This document shows, one piece after another, positions 9,508-18,296 of a stretch of DNA of 64,000 bases (position 1 is the stretch's first letter; the number at the start of each line of letters is the position of its first letter). Both the position numbers and the translations under genes were made by a program. A model generated the notes under the pieces. It searched no databases. It was not told where the DNA came from and saw only the letters and a list, made by a program, of their open reading frames with translations. Origin of the DNA: an uncultured Anaeromassilibacillus sp. (lineage in GTDB: Bacteria > Bacillota > Clostridia > Oscillospirales > Acutalibacteraceae); the NCBI GenBank assembly GCA_930987725.1, contig CAKNKY010000004.1, positions 1 through 64,000 on the forward strand, in the 5' to 3' direction.

Positions 9508-11028
9508 ATGCGCGACATTCTGCTCGGCGTAGACATCGGCACCTCCGCGTGCAAGGCAGCCGCTTTTGACGGCGAAGGCCGCGTGGTGGCGCAGGCCGCC
9601 GGAGCATACGGCGTTTCCTGCCCGCACCCCGGCTGGGCGGAGCAGGACCCGGAACAGTGGTGGGAAGCCGTCTGCCGCGCGATCCGGGAAGTGCTGGAGA
9701 AGGGGAAGATCGCTCCCGCCCGCGTCGCCGGCGTCGGCGTGGACGGCCAGAGCTGGAGCGCCATCGCCGTCGATCGCGATGGCCGCGCGCTGTGCCCCAC
9801 GCCCATCTGGTATGACACGCGTGCCGCGGCGCTGTGTGAGGAAATCAATCATTCGGTGGGGGAAGAGCGGCTCTTTGCCGTGAGCGGCAACCCGTTTTCC
9901 CCCTCCTACACCATGCCGAAGGTGATCTGGTACCGCCGCGAGCGGCCGCAGGTCTATGAAAACGCGTGGAAGATCCTGCAGTCGAACGGCTATCTCGTCT
10001 ATCGGCTGACGGGCGCCGCCGTGCAGGACGAAAGCCAGGGCTACGGCTGGGCCTGCTATGAGATGGCAAAAAACCGCTGGGACACGGCGCTCTGCCGCGA
10101 GCTGGGCGTGCGGCCCGATCTTCTGCCGGAGATTGTGCCGTGCACGCGCGTGGCGGGCACGGTGACGGCGGAGGCGGCCGCTGCCTGCGGCCTTCAGGCC
10201 GGCACGCCCGTGGTAGCAGGCGGCCTGGACGCCGCCTGCGGCGCGCTCGGCGCCGGTGTGGTGCGCCCGGGTGAAACGCAGGAGCAGGGCGGCCAGGCCG
10301 GCGGCATGAGCATCTGCACCGCCGCGTGCCGCGCGGACCCCCGCCTCATCCTGAGCGCGCACGTCGCGCCCGGGCTGTGGCTGCTGCAGGGCGGCACGGT
10401 GGGCGGCAGCGGCGCGCTCAACTGGTTTGCGCGCGAGTTCGGCGCGGCCGAGCGGGCCGAGGCCGCCGAAAAGGGCGGCTCCGTCTTCACCCGGCTGGAC
10501 AGCGAGGCCGAGGCCGTGCCGCCCGGCAGCGAAGGGCTTGTCTTCCTGCCGTATCTCGCGGGCGAGCGCAGCCCCCTGTGGGATGTGGATGCGAAGGGCG
10601 TGTTCTACGGCGCCCGGTTCACCACCACGAGGGCGCATTTTGCCCGCGCCGTCATGGAGGGCGTAGCCTATTCGCTGCGGCACAATCTGGAGACGGCGCA
10701 GGAGGCCGGTGTGGAGGCCGGTGTGCTGCGCGCCATGGGCGGCGCGGCCAACAGCCGTCTCTGGACGCAGATCAAGGCCGACGTCACGGGCCGCCGTGTG
10801 GAGGTTCCCGCCTCGGACACGGCCACGGCCTTCGGCGCGGCGATTCTTGCGGGCGTCGGCGTCGGCCTTTACCGCGACTGCGCGGAAGCAGTGGACAAAA
10901 CGGTGCGCGTCATGCGTGTGCATGAGCCGAACCCGGCTGCAAAAGAGGCGTATGACGCCGGCTACCGCGTGTACCGCGAACTGTATGAAAGTTTGAGGGC
11001 TTTGATGAAAAAGGAGGCTCACTCATGA
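9508..11028 (+). CDS. FGGY-family carbohydrate kinase (xylulokinase-like)
   Basis: 'LLGVDIGTSACKA' phosphate-1 motif, 'GGLDAACGALGAG', 'MGGAANSRLWTQIKADVTGR' signature. Confidence 0.92.
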   Translation: MRDILLGVDIGTSACKAAAFDGEGRVVAQAAGAYGVSCPHPGWAEQDPEQWWEAVCRAIREVLEKGKIAPARVAGVGVDGQSWSAIAVDRDGRALCPTPIWYDTRAAALCEEINHSVGEERLFAVSGNPFSPSYTMPKVIWYRRERPQVYENAWKILQSNGYLVYRLTGAAVQDESQGYGWACYEMAKNRWDTALCRELGVRPDLLPEIVPCTRVAGTVTAEAAAACGLQAGTPVVAGGLDAACGALGAGVVRPGETQEQGGQAGGMSICTAACRADPRLILSAHVAPGLWLLQGGTVGGSGALNWFAREFGAAERAEAAEKGGSVFTRLDSEAEAVPPGSEGLVFLPYLAGERSPLWDVDAKGVFYGARFTTTRAHFARAVMEGVAYSLRHNLETAQEAGVEAGVLRAMGGAANSRLWTQIKADVTGRRVEVPASDTATAFGAAILAGVGVGLYRDCAEAVDKTVRVMRVHEPNPAAKEAYDAGYRVYRELYESLRALMKKEAHS

Positions 11029-12071
11029 AAGCAGCAGTATTGCATGGAAATGAAGATCTCCGGTATGAAGACTATCCCACGCCGGAAACAAAACCCGGCA
11101 CTGTCAAGGTGCACGTGCGCGCCACGGGTATCTGCGGAAGCGACGTGCCGCGCGTGCTGCACAACGGCGCACATTTTTACCCCATCGTGCTCGGTCATGA
11201 ATTTGCCGGCGACGTGGTGGAGGTGGGCGAGGGCGTGACCTCGCTCAAGGTGGGCGACACCGTCTCCGGCGCGCCGATCCTCCCGTGCGGCAAGTGCGAC
11301 GATTGCCAGCAGGGCCATTTTTCGCTCTGCAAGCACTACAGCTTCATCGGCAGCCGCGAGCAGGGCAGCTTTGCGGAATATGTGGTGATGCCCGCGCAGA
11401 ACGCCGTGAAATATGATCCCTCCATCCCCTATGAGCAGGCCGCCATGTTCGAGCCCTCCACTGTGGCGCTGCACGGCGTGCTCTGCAACGAATACAAGGG
11501 CGGCGGCTACGTGGCTGTGCTCGGCTGCGGCACCATCGGCATCTTCACGCTGCAGTGGGCGAAGATCTTCGGCAGCCGCAAGGCCGTTGTGTTCGATATC
11601 GACGAAGGCCGCCTGGCCCTGGCCAAGCGCATGGGCGCCGACGCGGTTGTGAACACGAAGGAGGAAAGCTTCCTCGAGAAGGCGATGGCCCTTACGAACG
11701 GCCACGGCTACGACTATGTGTTCGAGGCGGCCGGCAACCCGGCTACCATGCACATCGCATTCGAGGTGGCCGCCAACAAGGCGCACGTCTGCTTCATCGG
11801 CACGCCGCACACCGACATTTCCTTCACCCCTGCGGAGTGGGAGAACCTCAACCGCAAGGAAATGCTCATGACGGGCAGCTGGATGAGCTACTCCGCGCCC
11901 TTCCCGGGCAAGGAGTGGGAGCTCACGGCGCACTATTTTGCCACCGGCCAGCTCAAGTTTGACCCCGCCTTCCTGTTCCGCCGGTTCCCGATGTCGCAGG
12001 CGGCGGAGGCATTCGCCCTCTTCCATCACCCGGAACAGGTGCACGGGAAAATCATGCTTGTGAATGAGTGA
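11025..12071 (+). CDS. zinc-dependent alcohol/polyol dehydrogenase (galactitol-1-phosphate 5-dehydrogenase-like)
   Basis: 'GICGSD', 'GHEFAGDV', CxxCxxC structural zinc 'CGKCDDCQQGHFSLC', Rossmann GCGTIG. Confidence 0.9.
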   Translation: MKAAVLHGNEDLRYEDYPTPETKPGTVKVHVRATGICGSDVPRVLHNGAHFYPIVLGHEFAGDVVEVGEGVTSLKVGDTVSGAPILPCGKCDDCQQGHFSLCKHYSFIGSREQGSFAEYVVMPAQNAVKYDPSIPYEQAAMFEPSTVALHGVLCNEYKGGGYVAVLGCGTIGIFTLQWAKIFGSRKAVVFDIDEGRLALAKRMGADAVVNTKEESFLEKAMALTNGHGYDYVFEAAGNPATMHIAFEVAANKAHVCFIGTPHTDISFTPAEWENLNRKEMLMTGSWMSYSAPFPGKEWELTAHYFATGQLKFDPAFLFRRFPMSQAAEAFALFHHPEQVHGKIMLVNE

Positions 12072-12079
12072 GGCGCGTC

Positions 12080-13018
12080 ATGATTCTGACTGTCACACTC
12101 AATCCCTCCGTGGATAAACTCTATCTTGTGGACGAGATGCGCCCGTTTTCCGTGACGCGCGTCAAGGAAGTGGTGAACACGGCAGGCGGCAAGGGGCTCA
12201 ACGTTTCCCGCGTGGCGTCCCTTGCGGGCGAGTCCGTCATCGCTATGGGCTTTGTGGGCGGCCACAACGGCGCATTGTTCCGCAGCCTGATCCAGGAATC
12301 GGGCATCCGTCCCGCTTTCACGGAGACATCGCGGGAGACGCGCTGCTGCGTCAACGTGCGCGACGTGAAAACAAACAGCAGCACGGAGTTCCTCGAGCCG
12401 GGCAATCCGGTCTCGGAGGAAGAATTTTCCCGCTTTTTTGAAGAATACCGCCGCGAGCTGGAACATGCGGACGTTGTGGCCATCTCCGGCAGTGTGCCGG
12501 CCGGCCTGCCGCAGGATGTGTATGTGCTGCTGATCGAGGAGGCAAATGCGCACGGCAAGCCTGTTCTGCTCGACACAAGCGGCCCGCTGCTCCGCGCGGC
12601 TCTGCCCGTGCGGCCGCGCCTTGTGAAACCGAACGCGGAGGAGCTGCATCAGCTCACCGGGGCGGACACCTCCTCGCTGGAGGCCTGTGCGGAGGCCGCG
12701 CGCCTGCTGCGCAAACAGGGCGCGCAGATTGTGGCCGTCTCCCTCGGGAAGGACGGCGTGCTTGTGTCCTCCGCGCAGGGCGTTTACCGCGGCGTCACGC
12801 CGGATGTCCCTGTTGTCAACACCGTTGGCTGCGGCGACAGCATGGTGGCGGGGTTTGCCGTCTGCCTGTCCCGCGGGCTGCCGCTCACGGAAGGCATCCG
12901 CTATGCCGTGGCCGTCTCCACGGCAAACGCCCTCACGAAGGAGACGGGTTATTTCCGCCGCGAGGACCTGGACTGGATTTTGCCCCAGGTCTCCGTTGTC
13001 CCGATGCGGGCGCAGTAA
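12080..13018 (+). CDS. PfkB-family hexose-phosphate kinase (1-phosphofructokinase/tagatose-6-phosphate kinase-like)
   Basis: 'MILTVTLNPSVDKLY', 'GGKGLNVSRV', 'NTVGCGDSMVAGF'; internal ATG at 12080 preferred over 12068. Confidence 0.92.
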   Translation: MILTVTLNPSVDKLYLVDEMRPFSVTRVKEVVNTAGGKGLNVSRVASLAGESVIAMGFVGGHNGALFRSLIQESGIRPAFTETSRETRCCVNVRDVKTNSSTEFLEPGNPVSEEEFSRFFEEYRRELEHADVVAISGSVPAGLPQDVYVLLIEEANAHGKPVLLDTSGPLLRAALPVRPRLVKPNAEELHQLTGADTSSLEACAEAARLLRKQGAQIVAVSLGKDGVLVSSAQGVYRGVTPDVPVVNTVGCGDSMVAGFAVCLSRGLPLTEGIRYAVAVSTANALTKETGYFRREDLDWILPQVSVVPMRAQ

Positions 13019-13058
13019 AAGCCGGCATCCGATTTTTTGGGAAGGAAGGAATCAGAAA

Positions 13059-14069
13059 ATGGAACAGATCGATCTGCGTCTCGTGCCGAAGCGCACGCTG
13101 AACAACGGCGAACAAATCCCCTGCATCGGCATGGGCACGTTCGGCTCCGACCACGTTTCTCCCGAGGAGGTTTCCGCCGCCGTGGCGGGGGCCATCCGCT
13201 GCGGCTACCGCCTGTTTGACTGCGCCTCCGTCTACGGCAACGAGGATCGGATTGGCCCCGTGCTGGGGGACGCCATGCGCGAGGGCGTGGTATCCCGCGA
13301 GGATCTCTTCATCGTTTCGAAGGTGTGGAACGATATGCACGGCAAGGGAGACGTGCTCCTCTCCTGCGCGCAGACGCTCAAGGATCTGCGCCTCGATTAC
13401 CTGGACGCGTATTTTGTGCACTGGCCGTTTGCCAACTACCATGCCCCGGGGTGCGACGGCGATTCCCGCAACCCGGATTCCAAGCCCTTCCGCGTGGAGG
13501 ACTTCATGGCCACGTGGCGTCAGATGGAGCGCCTGCACGACATGGGCCTTGTGCGCAGCCTCGGCATGTCGAACATGACGATCCCGAAGCTCGAGGCGGT
13601 GTTGCCGCTGTGCCGCGTGAAGCCGGCCCTCATCGAGATGGAGCTGCACCCCAGCTTCCAGCAGCCGGAACTGTTTGCGTACTGCGTGGAGCACGGCATC
13701 CAGCCCGTCGGGTTCTGCCCCATCGGCAGCCCGAACCGTCCTGAGCGCGACAAGACGCCGGACGACGTCAACGATCTCGAGATGCCGCAGCTGCGCGAGA
13801 TTGCGAAGGCGCACAACATCCACCCGGCCGTTGTCTGCCTGAAGTGGGCCGTGCAGCGGGGCGCCATCCCGATCCCGTTCTCCGTGCACGAGAAGAACTA
13901 CGTTTCCAACCTCCGCTGCGTCACGGAAGATCCGCTCACGGAAGAAGAGATGGAAACGCTGCGCGGGGCGGACCGCAACTGCCGCCTGATCAAGGGCCAG
14001 GTTTTTCTGTGGCCCGGCGCAGACGACTGGCGTCTCCTCTGGGATGAGGACGGCGTGATTGCACAGTAA
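13059..14069 (+). CDS. aldo/keto reductase
   Basis: 'IPCIGMGTFGSD', 'LFDCASVYGNE', 'SKVWNDMHG', 'LDAYFVHWP'; start refined to ATG 13059. Confidence 0.92.
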   Translation: MEQIDLRLVPKRTLNNGEQIPCIGMGTFGSDHVSPEEVSAAVAGAIRCGYRLFDCASVYGNEDRIGPVLGDAMREGVVSREDLFIVSKVWNDMHGKGDVLLSCAQTLKDLRLDYLDAYFVHWPFANYHAPGCDGDSRNPDSKPFRVEDFMATWRQMERLHDMGLVRSLGMSNMTIPKLEAVLPLCRVKPALIEMELHPSFQQPELFAYCVEHGIQPVGFCPIGSPNRPERDKTPDDVNDLEMPQLREIAKAHNIHPAVVCLKWAVQRGAIPIPFSVHEKNYVSNLRCVTEDPLTEEEMETLRGADRNCRLIKGQVFLWPGADDWRLLWDEDGVIAQ

Positions 14070-14082
14070 GGAGGAACACAGC

Positions 14083-14511
14083 ATGCTGAAAGGAATCCCC
14101 TCGATTCTCTCGCCCGAGCTGCTCAAAACGCTCATGGAGATGGGCCACGGCGATGAGCTGGTGCTGGCGGACGGCAATTTCCCGAAGTTTGCCCACCCGG
14201 CGAACGTCATCCGCCTCGACGGCCACGGCATCCCGGAAATCCTAGACGCGATCCTGCGCTTTTTCCCGCTCGATCCATATGTGGAGCATCCCACCGTTTT
14301 CATGGCTGTCCTGCCGGACGATCCATATAAGCCGGAAATCTGGCCGGTGTACCGTGAGATCGGCAAAAAATATGAGAAAGACGGCCTGCGCGAGGAGACG
14401 ATCGACAAGTTCACCTTCTATGAGCGGGCCAAGAAGGCCTATGCCGTCGTCACCACGAGTGAGGGTGCGCTCTATGCCAACGTGATTCTGAAAAAAGGCG
14501 TCGTGAGCTGA
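14083..14511 (+). CDS. RbsD/FucU-family sugar mutarotase
   Basis: 'LKGIPSILSPELLKTLMEMGHGDELVLADGNFP' signature; start refined to ATG 14083. Confidence 0.92.
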   Translation: MLKGIPSILSPELLKTLMEMGHGDELVLADGNFPKFAHPANVIRLDGHGIPEILDAILRFFPLDPYVEHPTVFMAVLPDDPYKPEIWPVYREIGKKYEKDGLREETIDKFTFYERAKKAYAVVTTSEGALYANVILKKGVVS

Positions 14512-14520
14512 ACGGCGCGC

Positions 14521-14563
14521 AAAGGGGCCGGTTTCCGCGCGAGCGGAGGCCGGCCCCTTTTGT
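14521..14563 (+). terminator. intrinsic terminator of the catabolic operon
   Basis: 11-bp stem AAAGGGGCCGG/CCGGCCCCTTT with inner TCCGC/GCGGA stem then TTTTGTTCT. Confidence 0.85.
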
Positions 14564-14592
14564 TCTGTTCTGGTGAAAGAAACCGGTGGGGC

Positions 14593-14621
14593 TTGTCTTT
14601 TTGCCCTCCCTGCCGTATCAT
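14593..14621 (+). promoter_or_regulatory. candidate sigma-A promoter for uxaC
   Basis: TTGTCT (14593-14598) N17 TATCAT (14616-14621), directly after the preceding terminator. Confidence 0.6.
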
Positions 14622-14685
14622 AAAAGGCAGGAGGGCGGCGCCGGACGGATGGGCGCCGCCGAGTTGAAAAGGAGGTCGCATTCCC

Positions 14686-16080
14686 ATGAAAGCGTTTATG
14701 GACGAGAATTTTCTCCTGCAGACGGAGACGGCCCGGCGGCTGTATCACGGCTGTGCCGCAGCCCTTCCCATCTATGACTACCACTGCCACCTGAACCCGC
14801 GGGAGATCGCGGAGGACCGCGTGTTCTCCGACATGGCGGAGCTCTGGCTGGGCGGGGATCACTACAAATGGCGCCTGCTGCGCGCCAACGGCGTGCCGGA
14901 GGAGGAGATCACCGGCAATGCGCCCGGGTTTGTGAAATTTCTCCGCTTCGCGCAGGTGCTGCCGCAGGCGGCCGGCAACCCGCTCTATCATTGGAGCCAT
15001 CTGGAGCTGCAGCGCTATTTCGGCTATCACGGCGTGCTCAACGGCGACACGGCGGAGGAAGTGTGGAAGCTCTGCCAGGAAAAGTTGCCGTCGCTCAGCG
15101 TGAGAAAGCTCATCGTGGAGTCGAACGTCAAGGTTATCTGCACCACGGACGATCCCGCCGACGATCTGCGCTATCACCGCGCCATCCGCGAGGATGCATC
15201 CTTCCCCGTGCGCGTGTTGCCTGCCTGGCGTCCGGATCAGGCGGTCAACATTGAAAAGCCCGCGTTCCCCTCCTATGTGCAGAAGCTCGCCGCCGCCGCA
15301 GGCAGGGAGATCCACACGCTTTCCGATCTGCTGCAGGCGCTGGAAACGCGCCTTTCCTTCTTTGACGAACAGGGCTGCCGTGTGAGCGACCACGGCCTCG
15401 ACGCCATGCCGGCCGTGCGTGCCACCGAGCGCGAGGCTGCCGCTGCGTTCGAAAAGGCGCTGCGCGGCGAAGCGCTCTCCCAGGCGGAGCGCGACGGCTA
15501 CAAGGGCTTCCTGCTGCGGTTCTTCGGCAGGGAGTACGCCGTGCGCGGCTGGGTAATGCAGATCCATTACGGCGCGCTGCGCAACGCATCCTCCCGCGGC
15601 TTTGATGCCCTCGGGCCGGACACGGGCTTTGACTGCATCCGCGGCGCCGACTGCAGCGCCGCCCTCGCCGCCTTCTTCGACGATCTCGACAGGGAGGGCA
15701 GACTGCCCAGGACGATCCTTTATTCCCTCAACCCGAACGACAACGGTATGCTCGACGCGCTGGCAGGCTGCTTCCAGGAAGCGGGCGTGCGCGGCAAGGT
15801 GCAGCACGGCGCGGCCTGGTGGTTCAACGACACAAAGCAGGGCATGGAAGCGCAGCTCACCGGCCTGGCCTCCTCCTCGCTGCTCGGCACGTTCGTCGGC
15901 ATGCTCACCGATTCGCGCAGCTTCCTCTCCTATGCGCGCCACGAGTATTTCCGCCGCATCCTCTGCAACCTGCTCGGCAGCTGGGCGGAGCAGGGAGAGC
16001 TGCCGGACGACACGGCCATGCTGGAATCGATCGTGCGCGGCGTCTGCTGCGAAAACGCCGTGTCCTATTTCGGCTTCTGA
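14686..16080 (+). CDS. uxaC: glucuronate isomerase
   Basis: 'MKAFMDENFLLQTETARRLYH', 'DYHCHLNPREIAEDR', 'CTTDDPADDLRYH'. Confidence 0.95.
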   Translation: MKAFMDENFLLQTETARRLYHGCAAALPIYDYHCHLNPREIAEDRVFSDMAELWLGGDHYKWRLLRANGVPEEEITGNAPGFVKFLRFAQVLPQAAGNPLYHWSHLELQRYFGYHGVLNGDTAEEVWKLCQEKLPSLSVRKLIVESNVKVICTTDDPADDLRYHRAIREDASFPVRVLPAWRPDQAVNIEKPAFPSYVQKLAAAAGREIHTLSDLLQALETRLSFFDEQGCRVSDHGLDAMPAVRATEREAAAAFEKALRGEALSQAERDGYKGFLLRFFGREYAVRGWVMQIHYGALRNASSRGFDALGPDTGFDCIRGADCSAALAAFFDDLDREGRLPRTILYSLNPNDNGMLDALAGCFQEAGVRGKVQHGAAWWFNDTKQGMEAQLTGLASSSLLGTFVGMLTDSRSFLSYARHEYFRRILCNLLGSWAEQGELPDDTAMLESIVRGVCCENAVSYFGF

Positions 16081-16100
16081 GCCTTTCTCCGGACACGTTC

Positions 16101-16808
16101 TCACGCTGATCGGCAGGCCTCCACAAAGGCGGCAAAGAGGGCCGCGGCGCTCGCATCGCAGTCTGTGAGAAGCTCCGGGTGCCACTGCACGCCGAGCACG
16201 AAGCGGCTTTCCGGCCGCCACACGGCCTCCGTCGTGCCGTCCGGCGCGGCGGCCGCCGCCCGCAGGGAGGGCGCCGTTTCCCGCACGGCCTGATGGTGCG
16301 TGCTGTTCACGGCCAATGTTTCCCGCCCTGTGATGTGGTAAAGCAGGGAAAAGCGGTCTACCTGCACGGTGTGCACCGTCATCTCAAACGGCGGCCGCTG
16401 GTTGTGGCAGAGCGGGGTGCCTGTCTGGCCCGGCAGGTCCTGCCACAGCGTGCCGCCCAGCCCCACGTTCAGGATCTGCACGCCGCGGCAGATGCCGAAC
16501 ACCGGCAGATCGCGGCGCAGGGCGAACTCCAGCAGCGCCAGTTCCTGGCTGTCGCGCTGCTGCGCAATCGGGCCGCAGGCCGCCAGCACCTCCTCGCTGT
16601 AGAGCGCGGGGTGCGGGTCTTCCCCGCCGGAAAAGAGGAAACCGCTGCATGTGCGCGCCGCCGCCAGCAGCGCCCCGCGCTTCATGGGGGGCAGCACCAC
16701 GGGCGCGCCGCCCGCGCGTTCCACCGCCCGCACGCAGGGCAGGCGAAGCCGCAGCGCGTCCTCTGCCTGCAGAAGGGAAGCCGTGATGCCAATCAGGGGC
16801 CGTTCCAT
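16101..16808 (-). CDS. gamma-glutamyl-gamma-aminobutyrate hydrolase family protein (peptidase C26)
   Basis: 'FSGGEDPHPALY', 'FGICRGVQILNVGLGGTL', 'GVQWHPE'. Confidence 0.93.
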   Translation of the reverse strand: MERPLIGITASLLQAEDALRLRLPCVRAVERAGGAPVVLPPMKRGALLAAARTCSGFLFSGGEDPHPALYSEEVLAACGPIAQQRDSQELALLEFALRRDLPVFGICRGVQILNVGLGGTLWQDLPGQTGTPLCHNQRPPFEMTVHTVQVDRFSLLYHITGRETLAVNSTHHQAVRETAPSLRAAAAAPDGTTEAVWRPESRFVLGVQWHPELLTDCDASAAALFAAFVEACRSA

Positions 16809-16839
16809 TGCGATCGCTCCTTTTCGTGCGCTGTGAAAT

Positions 16840-16893
16840 GCCGCGCCGTTCCTGTTCCGCCGCTATGCTGGCGGCCGGCAGGAACGGCGCGGC
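16840..16893. other. long perfect hairpin with nested stem
   Basis: 15-bp stem GCCGCGCCGTTCCTG/CAGGAACGGCGCGGC with inner CCGCC/GGCGG, followed by TGTTCTTTTG; lies between divergent genes. Confidence 0.7.
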
Positions 16894-17022
16894 TGTTCTT
16901 TTGCGATGTTTTTGGTATGTTATGCAGAGCGGATGGGTTTTATGCGCCGCGCGGCCGGCATAAAGCGCGCCGTGCCGGGCATACTAGCGCAAAAACCGGA
17001 TGGGGAAGTGAACGCTTTGAAC

Positions 17023-18294
17023 ATGAGCAACAGGGCCCGTGTGCGGGCCGTCGTTTTTCTGGCAGCGCTGTTCGCCGTGCTGGCCGGCCTTGCCGTACAG
17101 GGCCGGCTTCAGGCGGCGGAAAGCAGCCGCAACCTGCAATACACCTACGATCGCGCCATGGGGGATCTGAACGACTGCGTTTCCTCCATGCAGACAACGC
17201 TGGAAAAAAGCCTGTATGCCAATACGGCGACCCAGCAGAACAGCCTTGCCGCGCGTATCCTCCGCGAGGCAAGCATGGCCAAGTCCTCGCTCTCCGTTTT
17301 GCCCGTTTCAGACGGTGCGCTGTTTGAGGCCAGCCGCTTTATCACGCAGGCGGGCGATTTTGCCATGAGCCTCTCGCGCCGCATTTCGGCCGGGCAGGAA
17401 ATGACGCAGGAAGAGCACGAAACGCTCCAGCAGCTGGGCGAATACGCCGCGAAGCTGAGTGAAACCCTTTCGGCGGCCGATCCCGATTTCTCGGCGCCCT
17501 CCTCCTCGGAGTGGAAGGATACCGAGGATCTCTTCACAGATTACCCCACGCTGATCTATGACGGCCCGTTCTCCGATCACATCGCGCAGCGCGAGCCTGC
17601 CTTCCTTGCCGGAGAGGAAGAGATTGCCCAGGGGAATGCACAGAACGTGGCGGCCTCTTTCCTGGGCGTTTCAACCTCGGAGCTGACCCATGAGGGCGAC
17701 ACGGCCGGCACGCTTCCGGCGTATAATTTCACAGCCGGCACGAAGCGCGTCTCCGTTTCGCGCGCAGGCGGCCGCGTGATCTCCCTCATCGATTCGCGCG
17801 AGGTGGGGGAAGCGGTGCTCTCGAAGGAGGAGGCGTCCGAAGCTGCCCTGTCCTTTCTGGAAAGCCGCGGCCTTTCCCACATGACGGAGAGCTACTACGC
17901 CGTGAACGACGGCATCTGCATCATCAACTATGCCTATGAGGAGAACGGTGTGATCTGCTACCCCGATCTCGTCAAGGTTTCCGTGGCGCTGGATAACGGC
18001 TCCATCGCGGAGTTCGATTCCTCCGGCTTCCTCATGAACCACCAGGCGCGCACGCTCGCCGCGCCGAAGCTTACGGCCGGGGAGGCGAGCGCCAGCATCA
18101 GCCCCTATCTCACGCCGGACGAGGGACGGCTTGCCCTCATCCCCACGGCAGGGCTCAACGAGGTGCTCACCTATGAGTATCTCTGCCAGGCGGAAAACGG
18201 GGAAGAGGTCCTCGTCTATCTGAATGCCGACACCGGCATGGAGGAGCAGATCCTGATCCTGCTCCGAAGTGACAACGGCGTGCTCACCCGCTGA
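17023..18294 (+). CDS. ypeB: germination protein YpeB (N-terminal TM, PepSY-type C-terminal repeats)
   Basis: 'NLQYTYDRAMGDLNDCVSSMQTTLEKSLYANT' and 'YYAVNDGICIINYAYEENGVICYPDLVKVSVALDNGSI' typical of YpeB. Confidence 0.9.
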   Translation: MSNRARVRAVVFLAALFAVLAGLAVQGRLQAAESSRNLQYTYDRAMGDLNDCVSSMQTTLEKSLYANTATQQNSLAARILREASMAKSSLSVLPVSDGALFEASRFITQAGDFAMSLSRRISAGQEMTQEEHETLQQLGEYAAKLSETLSAADPDFSAPSSSEWKDTEDLFTDYPTLIYDGPFSDHIAQREPAFLAGEEEIAQGNAQNVAASFLGVSTSELTHEGDTAGTLPAYNFTAGTKRVSVSRAGGRVISLIDSREVGEAVLSKEEASEAALSFLESRGLSHMTESYYAVNDGICIINYAYEENGVICYPDLVKVSVALDNGSIAEFDSSGFLMNHQARTLAAPKLTAGEASASISPYLTPDEGRLALIPTAGLNEVLTYEYLCQAENGEEVLVYLNADTGMEEQILILLRSDNGVLTR

Positions 18295-18296
18295 AC

